From assembly GCF_002286915.1 (NCBI RefSeq), contig NZ_MVOG01000017.1:1-62648 (forward strand): a DNA stretch of 62,648 bases, given 5' to 3'. The position numbers and the translations under genes were made by a program. The stretch is from Bifidobacterium italicum. GTDB lineage: Bacteria; Actinomycetota; Actinomycetes; Actinomycetales; Bifidobacteriaceae. Shown piece after piece: positions 1 to 8,413 of this stretch; within the stretch, counting starts at the first letter, position 1, and the number at the start of each line of letters is the position of its first letter. The notes under the pieces are model-generated. The model was not told where the DNA came from. It saw nothing but the letters and a program-made list of their open reading frames with translations, and ran no database searches.

Positions 1-1096
1 CGCGTTGACGCTGTTCGGCCTCGTCATGGTGTTCTCGAGCTCGTCGGTCTCGATGGTCGCCGCCGGCGCATCGCCATGGGCGCAGCTCGTCAGCCAGATG
101 GTCTTCGCGCTCATCGGCTTCGTGTTCATGGCCATAGGCTGGTTCCTGCCGTTGCGCGCCTACGAGCTGCCCAGAATCGTGTACGGGCTGTACGGGGTCT
201 GCATGGTGATGCAGCTGCTCACGTTCTCGCCGCTCGGCGTCGAGGTGTACGGCAACCGCGGTTGGATCAAGCTTGGACCCATCCAGCTGCAGCCGGCCGA
301 ATCGCTCAAGCTCATGCTGTGCATCGTGCTGCCGCTCGCGCTGCAGCATGTGCAGGCCGCGCACCGCAGGGGCGGCGCCCGGCCGAACCTGAAGGACTAC
401 CGGCTGCCGCTCGCGCTGTTCGTCGCCGCCGTCGGCCTCGTCATCTGCGGCAAGGACCTCGGCACCTGCATGATCCTCGTGTTCATCGGCCTCGTCGCGT
501 TCGCGACGAGCGACTTCCCGAAGAAATGGCTCGCCGGCGGCGGCCTCGCCGCGGTCGTGTTCATCACGGTGTTCGTCGTGACGAGCGGCAACCGCATGAG
601 CCGCATCCTCGCGACCTACCGCGGCTGCGAGGACGGCGCGCAGACCGTGTGCTACCAGTCGACGCACGCGCGCTACGCGATCGCATCCGGCGGCATGTTC
701 GGCGTCGGCATCGGCAACTCGCGCGAGAAATGGAACTACCTGCCGGCCGCGCACAACGATTTCATCTACGCGATCATCTGCGAGGAGCTCGGCTTCGTCG
801 GCGGTCTGCTCGTGCTGTTGCTGTTCGTCGTCATCGGCTGGTGCATGCTCGTCGTGGCCGTGAAGACGCCGAACAGGTTCGCGTCGTCGCTCATCATGTG
901 CATGACGATCTGGATCGTCGGCCAGGCGCTCGTCAACATCGCCGTCGTGCTCGGCCTGCTGCCGGTCATGGGACTGCCGATGCCCTTCGTCTCGGCCGGC
1001 GGCACATCGCTGATCATGTGCCTCGCGGCGGCCGGAGTGTGCATGAGCGCGATGCGCAGCCAACCGCAGATCCACGCCGAACGCGCGAAGGCCTGA
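1..1096 (+). CDS. ftsW: FtsW, septal peptidoglycan glycosyltransferase (5' end outside window)
   Basis: SEDS-family membrane enzyme that polymerises lipid II at the division septum together with a class B PBP. The reading frame is open from the left window edge, so the true start and first membrane segment lie outside; TTG at 5 is only the first start-like codon. Family hallmarks are clear: [16 protein letters not shown] in the first third, then [18 protein letters not shown] and [14 protein letters not shown] near the C-terminus, separated by multiple hydrophobic helices. RodA is the alternative SEDS protein, but the immediately following murG-murC-ftsQ order makes FtsW the better call. The stop is 28 bases before murG. 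Confidence 0.93.
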   Translation, partial: ALTLFGLVMVFSSSSVSMVAAGASPWAQLVSQMVFALIGFVFMAIGWFLPLRAYELPRIVYGLYGVCMVMQLLTFSPLGVEVYGNRGWIKLGPIQLQPAESLKLMLCIVLPLALQHVQAAHRRGGARPNLKDYRLPLALFVAAVGLVICGKDLGTCMILVFIGLVAFATSDFPKKWLAGGGLAAVVFITVFVVTSGNRMSRILATYRGCEDGAQTVCYQSTHARYAIASGGMFGVGIGNSREKWNYLPAAHNDFIYAIICEELGFVGGLLVLLLFVVIGWCMLVVAVKTPNRFASSLIMCMTIWIVGQALVNIAVVLGLLPVMGLPMPFVSAGGTSLIMCLAAAGVCMSAMRSQPQIHAERAKA

Positions 1097-1112
1097 GCTC
1101 GGGCGCGTCGAC

Positions 1113-1118
1113 TACAGT
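1113..1118 (+). promoter_or_regulatory. -10-like box for a possible leaderless murG transcript
   Basis: TACAGT lies six bases before the murG ATG. The same close spacing is seen at seven other genes in this window. Initiation here would start the mRNA at about the start codon and give murG an internal promoter inside the cluster. No convincing -35 box is visible. Confidence 0.4.
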
Positions 1119-1124
1119 GAAGGC

Positions 1125-2357
1125 ATGAACGAAGGCAAGGACGAAGGCAAGATGAGCAGCACGAAGAGCGCGGCGACGCCGCATCGCATCATCCTCGCCG
1201 GCGGAGGCACCGCCGGCCATGTCAACCCGTTGCTGGCGGTCGCGGACGCGATCCGCCGCAGGGAGCCCGACGCGGACATCATCGCGCTCGGCACCGCCGT
1301 CGGGCTCGAGGCCGACCTCGTGCCGGCCGCCGGCTACCGCCTCGAGACGATCGAGAAGGTGCCGTTCCCGCGCCGCCCCGGCGTGTACATGGTCAAGTTC
1401 CCGGCGAAATGGCGCCGCGAGACGGCGAAGGTCAGGCAGCTCATCGGCGCGCAGGGCACGCAGGTCGTCGTCGGCTTCGGCGGCTATGCGTCGGCGCCGG
1501 CGTACGCGGCCGCGCACAAGCTCGGCGTCCCCGTCGTCATCCACGAGCAGAACGCGCGCGCCGGCATGGCGAACAAGCTCGGTGCGCGCTGGGCGCGGTT
1601 CATCGGCACCGCCTACGACGGCGCGGGCCTAGCGCCGGCCAGGGGCGGCGCCGTCGAACGCGTCGGGCTGCCGCTGCGGCCGGCGATCGCCGCACTCGCC
1701 GAACGACTGCAGCAGGACCGCGCCGGCGCCCGCGAGCGCAACGCGCGCGAACTCGGCCTCGACCCGGAGCGTCCGGTCATCGTCGTCACCGGCGGATCGC
1801 TCGGCGCCGCAAGCCTCAACCGCGCCGTCTCCGGCACCGCCGGCACGCTCGTGCGCCACGCGCAGATCGTCCATCTGACCGGCAAGGGCAAGATCGACGA
1901 GGTGCGCGACCGCGTCGTGCAGTCGGCCGGCGCGCGGGTGCTCACCGGACTCGGCGACGACGCGCAGCCGGGACGCGACTACCACGTCGCGCAGTACCTC
2001 GAACGGATCGACAAGGCCTTCGCCTGCGCCGACCTCGTCATCTGCCGCTCCGGCGCGGGCACCGTGAGCGAACTGACGGCGCTCGGACTGCCCGCCGTCT
2101 ACGTGCCGCTGCCTATCGGCAACGGCGAGCAGCGTTTCAACGCGCAGCCGGTCGTCGAGGCAGGCGGCGGCCTGCTCGTCGACGACCATGACTTCACGAC
2201 GACCTGGGTCGAGGAGCACATCCCGGCGTTGCTCTCCGATCCGGCGACGCTGCGCGACTACGGCGAGCGCGCATGGCGCTACGGCATACGCGACGCCGCC
2301 GACCGCATGGCGCGCCACGTCCTCGACATCGCCGACGCGCAGGGCGGCGCCGCATAA
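1125..2357 (+). CDS. murG: MurG, UDP-GlcNAc transferase forming lipid II
   Basis: Adds GlcNAc from UDP-GlcNAc to lipid I on the cytoplasmic membrane face, making lipid II. The glycine-rich GGGTAGH motif is at residues 26-32, [12 protein letters not shown] follows, and the donor-binding [17 protein letters not shown] and [13 protein letters not shown] segments lie in the C-terminal half. At 410 residues it is slightly longer than average; a second in-frame ATG at 1152 (MSSTKSAA) would remove nine residues. The upstream ATG is chosen because a -10-like TACAGT precedes it at a spacing repeated elsewhere in the window. It lies between ftsW and murC. Confidence 0.95.
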   Translation: MNEGKDEGKMSSTKSAATPHRIILAGGGTAGHVNPLLAVADAIRRREPDADIIALGTAVGLEADLVPAAGYRLETIEKVPFPRRPGVYMVKFPAKWRRETAKVRQLIGAQGTQVVVGFGGYASAPAYAAAHKLGVPVVIHEQNARAGMANKLGARWARFIGTAYDGAGLAPARGGAVERVGLPLRPAIAALAERLQQDRAGARERNARELGLDPERPVIVVTGGSLGAASLNRAVSGTAGTLVRHAQIVHLTGKGKIDEVRDRVVQSAGARVLTGLGDDAQPGRDYHVAQYLERIDKAFACADLVICRSGAGTVSELTALGLPAVYVPLPIGNGEQRFNAQPVVEAGGGLLVDDHDFTTTWVEEHIPALLSDPATLRDYGERAWRYGIRDAADRMARHVLDIADAQGGAA

Positions 2358-2433
2358 CGGCGGCCGCGCGACGGACGCGCCATCGGCCCGGCACGGCATC
2401 ATCAGCACAATGACAACAGGAGCGTGTTTCCCA

Positions 2434-3999
2434 GTGAACGAACAGACACCGCAGCCAATCGACCTCGACCCGACGATCGCGCGCTTCGCATCGGCGGAGC
2501 GGACGGCAGACCTCGGACGGACGCATTTCATCGGCATCGGCGGCGCCGGCATGAGCGTCCTCGCCGAGATGCTGCACCAGCAGGGCGTCGACGTCGACGG
2601 CTCGGACATGCAGCCGGGCGCGAAGACCGAACGTCTCGTCTCGCTCGGAATCCCGGTGAGCATCGGACAGCATGAGGGAAACGTGCGCGACGCGCAGGTC
2701 GTCGTCTACTCGAGCGCGATCAAGGCGGACAACCCGGAGATCGTCGCCGCCGCAGCGCAGGGTTCGCGGATCGTGCACCGCAGCGACATCCTCGCGCTGC
2801 TCATGCACGGACGGCGCGCCGTCACCGTCGCCGGCGCGCACGGCAAGACGACGACGAGCTCGATGCTCGCCCACATCCTGACGCACGGCGGCACCGGCGC
2901 GCTCTCCGACCCGAGTTACGCGATCGGCGGATCGATCCAGGGCCCCGACGGCGCGATGATCGACGGCGGCCACGCCGGCGCCGGCGACGTGCTCGTCGCC
3001 GAGGCCGACGAATCCGACGGCAGCTTCGCGAAGTACGCACCGCAGATCGCGATCGTCACGAACGCCGAACCCGACCACCTCGACCACTACGGGGACGCCG
3101 AGGCCTACCGCGCCGCCTTCGTCGACCACCTCGGACACGCGCGCGGCGCGATCGTCGTATGCGCCGACGACGCGAGCGCGCTCGCCGTGCTGCGCCAGCT
3201 CGACGCGGCGACGGCGGCGCATGCGATCGCCTACGGTACGACGTCGCGCGAGGACGTCGGCGAACTCAACGGCGCACGCTACGTGCACATCGCCGCCGAA
3301 ACGGAGCACGCCGGCGACGGCGCCGAGAGCTTCACGCTCGACATGCCCGCGAGCGTCGCCGAAGGACGGATGGACGCCTCCGGGGACGACGAGGGCGTCG
3401 TGCATGTGCCGGTGACGCTCGCCGTGCCCGGGCTGCACAACGCGAGGAACGCGACGGCCGCGATCGTCGCCGCGACATTGCTCGGCATGGATCCGCATCA
3501 GGCCGCCGAGGCCGTCCCGACCTTCCTCGGCGCCGCGCGCAGGTTCCAGATCCGCGCGCAGGTGAACGGCGTGACCGTCGTCGACGACTACGCGCACCAT
3601 CCGACCGAGATCGCCGCGCTGCTCGACGCGGCGCGCCGTCGCTACCCGGACGCGACGATCCATGTGCTCTTCCAGCCGCATCTGTTCTCGCGCACGAAGT
3701 TCTTCGCGAAGGAGTTCGCCGACGCGCTCGGATCGGCGGACGACGTCATCGTCACCGGCGTGTTCCCGGCGCGCGAACGGCAGCAGGACTTCCCGGACGT
3801 GGGCGCTGCGACGATCGCCGACATGGCCGGCGCGGACGCGCCGATCGACGTCGAGGAGCGCATGGAGACGGCGGCGCAGATGATCGCGATGCGCGCGAAG
3901 CCCGGCGACGTGGTCTTCACGGTCGGCGCCGGCGACATCACGAAGATGGTGCCGGTCATCGCGCATGTGCTCGAGGCGCACGCCGGCAAGGACGACTGA
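2434..3999 (+). CDS. murC: MurC, UDP-N-acetylmuramate-L-alanine ligase
   Basis: ATP-dependent addition of L-Ala to UDP-MurNAc, the first step of the stem peptide. An N-terminal Rossmann motif GIGGAGM is near residue 34, the Mur-ligase P-loop GAHGKTTT near 134, ADESDGSF and NAEPDHLDHYG in the central domain, and DDYAHHPTE near 384. GTG at 2434 is chosen because AGGAG stands 11 bases upstream; an in-frame ATG at 2410 would add eight residues. The predicted 521 residues fit the family. The stop overlaps the ftsQ start by one base. Confidence 0.94.
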   Translation: MNEQTPQPIDLDPTIARFASAERTADLGRTHFIGIGGAGMSVLAEMLHQQGVDVDGSDMQPGAKTERLVSLGIPVSIGQHEGNVRDAQVVVYSSAIKADNPEIVAAAAQGSRIVHRSDILALLMHGRRAVTVAGAHGKTTTSSMLAHILTHGGTGALSDPSYAIGGSIQGPDGAMIDGGHAGAGDVLVAEADESDGSFAKYAPQIAIVTNAEPDHLDHYGDAEAYRAAFVDHLGHARGAIVVCADDASALAVLRQLDAATAAHAIAYGTTSREDVGELNGARYVHIAAETEHAGDGAESFTLDMPASVAEGRMDASGDDEGVVHVPVTLAVPGLHNARNATAAIVAATLLGMDPHQAAEAVPTFLGAARRFQIRAQVNGVTVVDDYAHHPTEIAALLDAARRRYPDATIHVLFQPHLFSRTKFFAKEFADALGSADDVIVTGVFPARERQQDFPDVGAATIADMAGADAPIDVEERMETAAQMIAMRAKPGDVVFTVGAGDITKMVPVIAHVLEAHAGKDD

Positions 4000-5546
4000 T
4001 GGCCGGGCGCAGCGTCAGATCATCGTCGGGCGGCTCGCATGACGGCTCCCGCGACGGCAAGGACGACGGCACGCGACGGATGACGTCCGGCGCGGCCGGC
4101 GCCGAAGCTCCTGCGCCGCGCGGAGGTCGTGGACGGACCGTCTCGTCGGGGGCGAACGGCGCGCATGACGGCGCGACGCCTGATGGCGTACGCGACGGTG
4201 CCCATGGCGGCCGGCGCGCACGGACGGTCTCGTCGCACCGCGACGGGATGACCGATGCAGCGCAAGGCGCGCGTGTCCGCAGGGCGGCGTCCGATCCGGC
4301 GTCGACGCGCGGCGGCGATGCGACACGGTCCAAGGAGCCGAAATCGGCGGCGGCCGCGGGACGACGGCGCGCCAAAGCGGCGTCGTCGCCGATGACGGGG
4401 GAGCATCGCTTCCCGCTCGAGACGTCGTCGCGGCCGCGTGTCGCCTCGAACACGGGCGCGCGGCATGACGGCGCGCGCACCGTGTCGTCGGGGAGGTCGC
4501 CGGCGCCGTCATCGGTGTCGTCGGGGAAGGACGCGGTCGCGCCGCGCGCGGTCGCGAAGACGCCGGCGAATCGGGAAGGCGGCGGCCGGTCGTTCGCCGC
4601 GCGGATGCGCGGCCTGCTGCCGAAACGCGGCAGGAAGGACGCGCAGGTGCGCCGCACGCGCATCGTCGACGAGCCGGTCAGCAGAAGCGAGCCGGGATCC
4701 TTCGTCGACGCCAACAATATGCGCAGCGAGGACATCGTCGCGAAGACGCTCAGTCAGACCGCCGGCACCGTCGGCGTCGCGACGCGCCCGAAGGTCGTCG
4801 ATTTCACGAAACGGCAGAAGGAGCGCCGTCGCGCGAACGTGAGGCAGACGGTGACGCGCGTCGCGGCCGCCGTCGGCGCGATCGCCGTCGTCGCGGCCAT
4901 CGTCTGGCTGCTGTTCTTCTCGCCGGTGCTGCGGCTTGATCCGGGCAGGATCGCCGTGTCCGGCGCGAACCAGTGGGTGAGCGACCGGCAGATCATGACG
5001 ATCGCGCGCGGGCAGGCCGGCAAGTCGCTGCTGCTCGTCTCGGACGGGGTCGTCGAGGAACAGCTGTCGCAGATCCCCGGCGTCTCGTCGGCGCGGGCGA
5101 CGAAGCGGTTCCCGAACGGGCTCGACGTGCACGTCGAGGCGCAGCGTCCCGCGGCGATGCTGCGCGTCAAAGGCGGCGACACGCTCACGGCCGTCGACAA
5201 CAAGGCGCGCGTGCTCAACGCCGTCGACGCGAAGTCGGCGAAGGGCATCCCCGTCATCGACGTGACCTCGGTCGATGGCGCCGTCAGCAGCCGTGCGCTG
5301 CGGTCGGCCGTCGTCATCCTTGATGCGTTCCCCGAAGGGTGGCGCAAGGACGTCACCGCCGTGAGCGCGCCGACGCAGGACTCGATCACGACGACCTTCG
5401 CGAACGGCATCACCGTCGTCTGGGGCGACGATACCGACCTCAAGCTCAAGATGGCGATCGCCGACAAAATCATGAACGACCCGAAGGTGATCGGCGACAA
5501 GAAGCAGATCAACGTCTCCGCGCCGAAGAGGCCGATCATCAAGTGA
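3999..5546 (+). CDS. ftsQ: FtsQ/DivIB division protein with a very long disordered N-terminus
   Basis: Bitopic divisome protein. One membrane helix (about residues 286-308, VAAAVGAIAVVAAIVWLLFF) is followed by a POTRA domain starting LRLDPGRIAVSGANQWVSDRQI and a FtsQ beta domain; the RFPNGLDVHV segment is typical. The cytoplasmic part is about 285 residues, far longer than the usual few dozen. It is rich in Gly, Arg, Ser, Asp and Ala and contains RTVSS three times (GRGRTVSSGANGAHDG, GRRARTVSSHRDG, DGARTVSSGRSP). The start ATG overlaps the murC stop (TGATG), so translation is probably coupled. The family assignment rests on the C-terminal 220 residues and the position. Confidence 0.9.
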   Translation: MAGRSVRSSSGGSHDGSRDGKDDGTRRMTSGAAGAEAPAPRGGRGRTVSSGANGAHDGATPDGVRDGAHGGRRARTVSSHRDGMTDAAQGARVRRAASDPASTRGGDATRSKEPKSAAAAGRRRAKAASSPMTGEHRFPLETSSRPRVASNTGARHDGARTVSSGRSPAPSSVSSGKDAVAPRAVAKTPANREGGGRSFAARMRGLLPKRGRKDAQVRRTRIVDEPVSRSEPGSFVDANNMRSEDIVAKTLSQTAGTVGVATRPKVVDFTKRQKERRRANVRQTVTRVAAAVGAIAVVAAIVWLLFFSPVLRLDPGRIAVSGANQWVSDRQIMTIARGQAGKSLLLVSDGVVEEQLSQIPGVSSARATKRFPNGLDVHVEAQRPAAMLRVKGGDTLTAVDNKARVLNAVDAKSAKGIPVIDVTSVDGAVSSRALRSAVVILDAFPEGWRKDVTAVSAPTQDSITTTFANGITVVWGDDTDLKLKMAIADKIMNDPKVIGDKKQINVSAPKRPIIK

Positions 5547-5748
5547 CCGGACGGCCCTTCCGGCGCCGGCCCCGCGCACCGCGCACGCCGCGGTGCGCGA
5601 GGCCGCGCGGTATCGGGCAGCGGGTACGCGCATCACAGCGGATGTGTACGGTCGACGGGGCGGGCTCGCGAGCGCGGACGAACTGCGCCGACGGCGTCGT
5701 CAGGCTTGCCGATTCGGGGAGGCCGTGTTATATTGAGAAGTCCGGTTT

Positions 5749-5770
5749 GATGAGACCGCGAGGTTTCATC
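5749..5770 (+). terminator. Stem-loop between ftsQ and tmRNA
   Basis: A nine-pair stem (GATGAGACC with GGTTTCATC, one G-U) closes a GCGA tetraloop. No U-run follows. It could attenuate ftsQ transcripts before ssrA. I see no gene in 5547-5748. Confidence 0.4.
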
Positions 5771-5780
5771 GCCGGAGCTT

Positions 5781-5786
5781 GATAAT
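5781..5786 (+). promoter_or_regulatory. -10 box of tmRNA
   Basis: GATAAT ends six bases before the mature tmRNA 5' end, consistent with transcription starting at or next to the mature end. No clear -35 hexamer is found 16-18 bases upstream. Confidence 0.5.
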
Positions 5787-5792
5787 TCAAGA

Positions 5793-6195
5793 GGGGCCGA
5801 TTTGGTTTCGACGGTGATCTGTTCGCTTCGGAGAAGCGTGCCGAGAATGCAGAGTCCGCTCGTGATGTGCTCTGCGATTTAAATTAAGTGCTAAATCTAA
5901 CCGCACTGAGTTCGCTCTCGCTGCCTGATTTTCAACGTAATCAGATCTAATCCAGCGAGCGTGGCTCCGTCCGCTCTCCCGGGTCTTCGGGGAGAGGTCG
6001 GGCGTCGTTAGAGGACTTGCCTACGTCACTGAACCGCAGGGTGACGTAGGGACTTTGACTGTGGCTAGGCCCGCCATCAGTCGTCTGCGACAATGATGGG
6101 GGCCGAAAAAACACCCCAGTGGTCAGCAGACTACGCACGTAGAAGTACGAGGGTACGGTCACCGGACCGGGGTTCAATTCCCCGCGGCTCCACCA
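5793..6195 (+). ncRNA. ssrA: Transfer-messenger RNA (ssrA)
   Basis: Rescues stalled ribosomes and tags the nascent chain. The 5' end GGGGCCG pairs over seven positions with CGGCTCC before the 3' terminal ACCA, which is encoded. The conserved TTTGGTTTCGACGG follows the acceptor strand. The T-arm GGGGTTCAATTCCCC is near the 3' end. The tag frame runs 5890-5928 and reads AKSNRTEFALAA then TGA. Several pseudoknot-like inverted segments lie between the tag and the 3' end. It is a one-piece tmRNA, about 403 nt. Confidence 0.98.
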
Positions 6196-6201
6196 GCATC
6201 T

Positions 6202-6231
6202 AGCGCCGTCCAGTCATGGGCGGCGCTTTTT
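6202..6231 (+). terminator. Rho-independent terminator of tmRNA
   Basis: A ten-pair stem (AGCGCCGTCC with GGGCGGCGCT, one G-U) and a six-base loop are followed by five T. It begins six bases after the tmRNA CCA end. Confidence 0.9.
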
Positions 6232-6530
6232 CGTTGCGATTCCAACGATTCCAGCCCATTTTATGCGCTGCCACGCCCGCCGCCTCAAATGCGTATTCGG
6301 GCGTTTCACGGACGTTTTTCGGCGTTTTCATAGGACGATCCATAGGACGACGACGCGCGGGGACCGAACATCGTCCGGCGATGGTCGCGCATCGCGGATC
6401 GTCATCGCGGATCGTCATCGCGGATCGTCATCGCGCATGGGGCGCGATAGACGCCATGCGGACGGCGTGGGGGAGCGGTCTCAGCATGTGACCCTGTTCG
6501 CGTGAGCGTTCGATCGTTGGAATCGCAACG
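6232..6530. repeat. 299-bp stretch bounded by 18-bp perfect inverted repeats (MITE-like)
   Basis: The left repeat CGTTGCGATTCCAACGAT (6232-6249) is the exact reverse complement of 6513-6530. Between them is no convincing gene: open frames exist on both strands but have no ribosome site and no recognisable motif. The left end begins directly after the T-run of the tmRNA terminator. I could not find an exact target duplication. It may be a miniature transposable element, a degenerate insertion beside ssrA (a common integration site), or a chance pairing. This accounts for most of the gene-free interval 6196-6669. Confidence 0.45.
6391..6429. repeat. 13-bp tandem repeat, three copies
   Basis: ATCGCGGATCGTC occurs three times head to tail, with a partial fourth copy (ATCGCG). 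It lies inside the inverted-repeat-bounded stretch and is not part of a supported gene. Confidence 0.8.
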
Positions 6531-6621
6531 GTTTTAAGACCGGTCGGCCTATGTCTGCGGCGGCCGGATGTTGGTACGAAACGTGTAGGTAATGCATGGA
6601 ACTGACAATGTGCTGTGAACG

Positions 6622-6646
6622 ACGCCCCCGAAGAGAGTAGGGGCGT
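6622..6646 (+). promoter_or_regulatory. Stem-loop in the leader of the oligopeptide-binding gene
   Basis: ACGCCCC (6622-6628) pairs with GGGGCGT (6640-6646) around an 11-base loop, 24 bases upstream of the start codon. It could stabilise the leader or tune translation; no known riboswitch is recognised. Confidence 0.4.
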
Positions 6647-6669
6647 AGCCCACAGAGAGAAGGTTCACA

Positions 6670-8295
6670 GTGAACGCAAAGAAGATCATCGCCGCCGCGG
6701 CCGCGGCGGCGGCGCTCGCATCGGTCAGCGCATGCGGGGGCGTGAAGGAAGGGGTGGCGGACGCCGCCGACGAGAACACGGTGCTGGTGGGCACCACCGA
6801 CAAGGTGACGTCGCTCGATCCCGCCGGTTCGTACGACAACGGCTCCTACGCGGTGCAGATCCAGGTGTTCCCGTTCCTGTACGCGCAGGACTACAACACG
6901 TCGGAGCTGTCCCCGGACATCGCCACGGACGACGGCACCTGGAGCGACGACGGCAAGCAGTTCACCGTCAAGATCAAGGAAGGCCTCAAGTTCGCGAACG
7001 GCCACACGCTCGACTCGAAGGACGTGAAGTTCTCCTACGACCGCATCAACACGATCAACGATCCGAACGGACCGAGCTCGCTGCTCGCCAACATCGACTC
7101 CATCGAGACGCCGGATGAGACTACCGTCGTCTTCAACTCGAGGGTGCCCTTCGACGTCACGCTCAAGCAGGTCATGAGCTCCCCGGCGGGCCCGATCGTC
7201 GACGATGAGGTGTTCGACGCGGACAAGGTCACCGACGCGGACACGATCGTCAACGGCAAGGCCTTCGCCGGCCCGTACCAGATCGACTCGTTCAAGCTCA
7301 ACGAGGCCGTCAGCTATTCGAAGAACGCGAACTACCAGGGTCTGACGCCGGTGAAGAACTCCGGCGTGCAGGTGAAGTACTTCGCCGACGCCTCGAACCT
7401 CAAGATGGCCGTCGAGCAGGGACAGGTCGATGTCGCGTACCGTTCGCTGTCGCCGACCGACATCGAGGACCTCGGCAAGAACAGCAAGGTGAAGGTCGTC
7501 AAGGGCCCGGGCGGCGAAGTGCGCATGCTCGCCTTCAACTTCAAGCTGCAGCCCTACGGCGAATCGCAGAAGGACGCCGACGCCGCCAAGGCGAAGGCCG
7601 TGCGTCAGGCGGTCGCGAGCCTCATCGACCGCGACGAGCTCTCCGAGAAGGTGTACAAGGGCACGTACACGCCGCTGTACTCGTTCATCCCGGACGGACT
7701 CGCAGGCCATGAGGACACGCTCAAGGCCTACACGAAGGACGGCAAGCCGGATGCGGCCAAGGCCAAGAAGACGCTCGAGGACGCCGGCGTGAGCACTCCG
7801 GTCGACCTCAAGCTCCAGTACAACGGCGACCACTACGGTTCGAGCTCCGCCGACGAATACGCGGCGATCAAGAGCCAGCTCGAATCCGACGGCCTGTTCA
7901 AGGTGGACCTGCAGCAGACCGAATGGACGCAGTACAACAAGGAACGCGTCGTCACCGACGATTCCGACGGCAGCTACCCGGTCTACCAGCTCGGCTGGTT
8001 CCCGGACTACTCGGATCCGGACAACTACCTGTCCCCGTTCTTCCGCGACGGCAACTTCGTGAACAACGGCTACGCCAACAAGGCGGTCAACGACGCCATC
8101 GTGGCGCAGGCCGGCGAAAAGGACGAGGCCAAGCGCGAGCAGATGCTCAAGGACATCCAGAAGACCGAGACGGACGACCTCTCGACGCTGCCGATGCTGC
8201 AGGGCAACCAGGTGGCCGTCACCGGCGACAACATCTCCGGCGTCGTGCTCGACCCGTCGTTCCGCTTCCGCTACGCCTCGGTCGTGAAGAGCTGA
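6670..8295 (+). CDS. Oligopeptide/dipeptide ABC transporter substrate-binding lipoprotein
   Basis: Extracytoplasmic binding protein of the SBP_bac_5 (OppA/DppA) family. The N-terminus is a lipoprotein signal: Lys-Lys, an alanine-rich hydrophobic stretch, then VSAC with the lipidated Cys at about residue 22. Family features include LVGTTDKVTSLDPAGS, KEGLKFANGHTLDSKDVKFSYDR and, near the C-terminus, GWFPDYSDPDNYLSPFF. The length of 541 residues is normal. GTG at 6670 is chosen because AGAAGG stands about six bases upstream and the signal peptide begins there. It leads an operon with the two permeases and the double ATPase; a strong palindrome follows it. The exact ligand cannot be read from sequence. 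Confidence 0.93.
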   Translation: MNAKKIIAAAAAAAALASVSACGGVKEGVADAADENTVLVGTTDKVTSLDPAGSYDNGSYAVQIQVFPFLYAQDYNTSELSPDIATDDGTWSDDGKQFTVKIKEGLKFANGHTLDSKDVKFSYDRINTINDPNGPSSLLANIDSIETPDETTVVFNSRVPFDVTLKQVMSSPAGPIVDDEVFDADKVTDADTIVNGKAFAGPYQIDSFKLNEAVSYSKNANYQGLTPVKNSGVQVKYFADASNLKMAVEQGQVDVAYRSLSPTDIEDLGKNSKVKVVKGPGGEVRMLAFNFKLQPYGESQKDADAAKAKAVRQAVASLIDRDELSEKVYKGTYTPLYSFIPDGLAGHEDTLKAYTKDGKPDAAKAKKTLEDAGVSTPVDLKLQYNGDHYGSSSADEYAAIKSQLESDGLFKVDLQQTEWTQYNKERVVTDDSDGSYPVYQLGWFPDYSDPDNYLSPFFRDGNFVNNGYANKAVNDAIVAQAGEKDEAKREQMLKDIQKTETDDLSTLPMLQGNQVAVTGDNISGVVLDPSFRFRYASVVKS

Positions 8296-8310
8296 GGCAA
8301 CGCGCCGCCG

Positions 8311-8348
8311 TCAAGCTGATGCGTCCTTGCAAGGACGCATCAGCTTGA
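8311..8348 (+). terminator. 38-bp perfect palindrome between binding-protein and permease genes
   Basis: TCAAGCTGATGCGTCCTTG is followed immediately by its exact reverse complement. There is no U-run. Between a binding-protein gene and its permease genes such a hairpin usually acts as an attenuator or 3'-end stabiliser, giving more binding protein than membrane components. Confidence 0.75.
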
Positions 8349-8413
8349 CCGTTTGCGTTCCCGCACGGCCCGGGCCGTGCATTCCCGTAATTCATATGTC
8401 CCAAGGAGATCCG

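Noticed and set aside
2194..3981. Minus-strand frame of about 595 codons over murC
   Set aside because: His/Arg/Asp-rich shadow of murC with no recognisable domain.
6216..6491. Possible 91-residue protein downstream of tmRNA
   Set aside because: It starts inside the tmRNA terminator, covers a tandem repeat and lacks a ribosome site.
5793..6669. Duplicated tmRNA 3' end as an island attachment site
   Set aside because: I found no second copy of the tmRNA 3' end downstream within the window, so an integrated island at ssrA is not supported.
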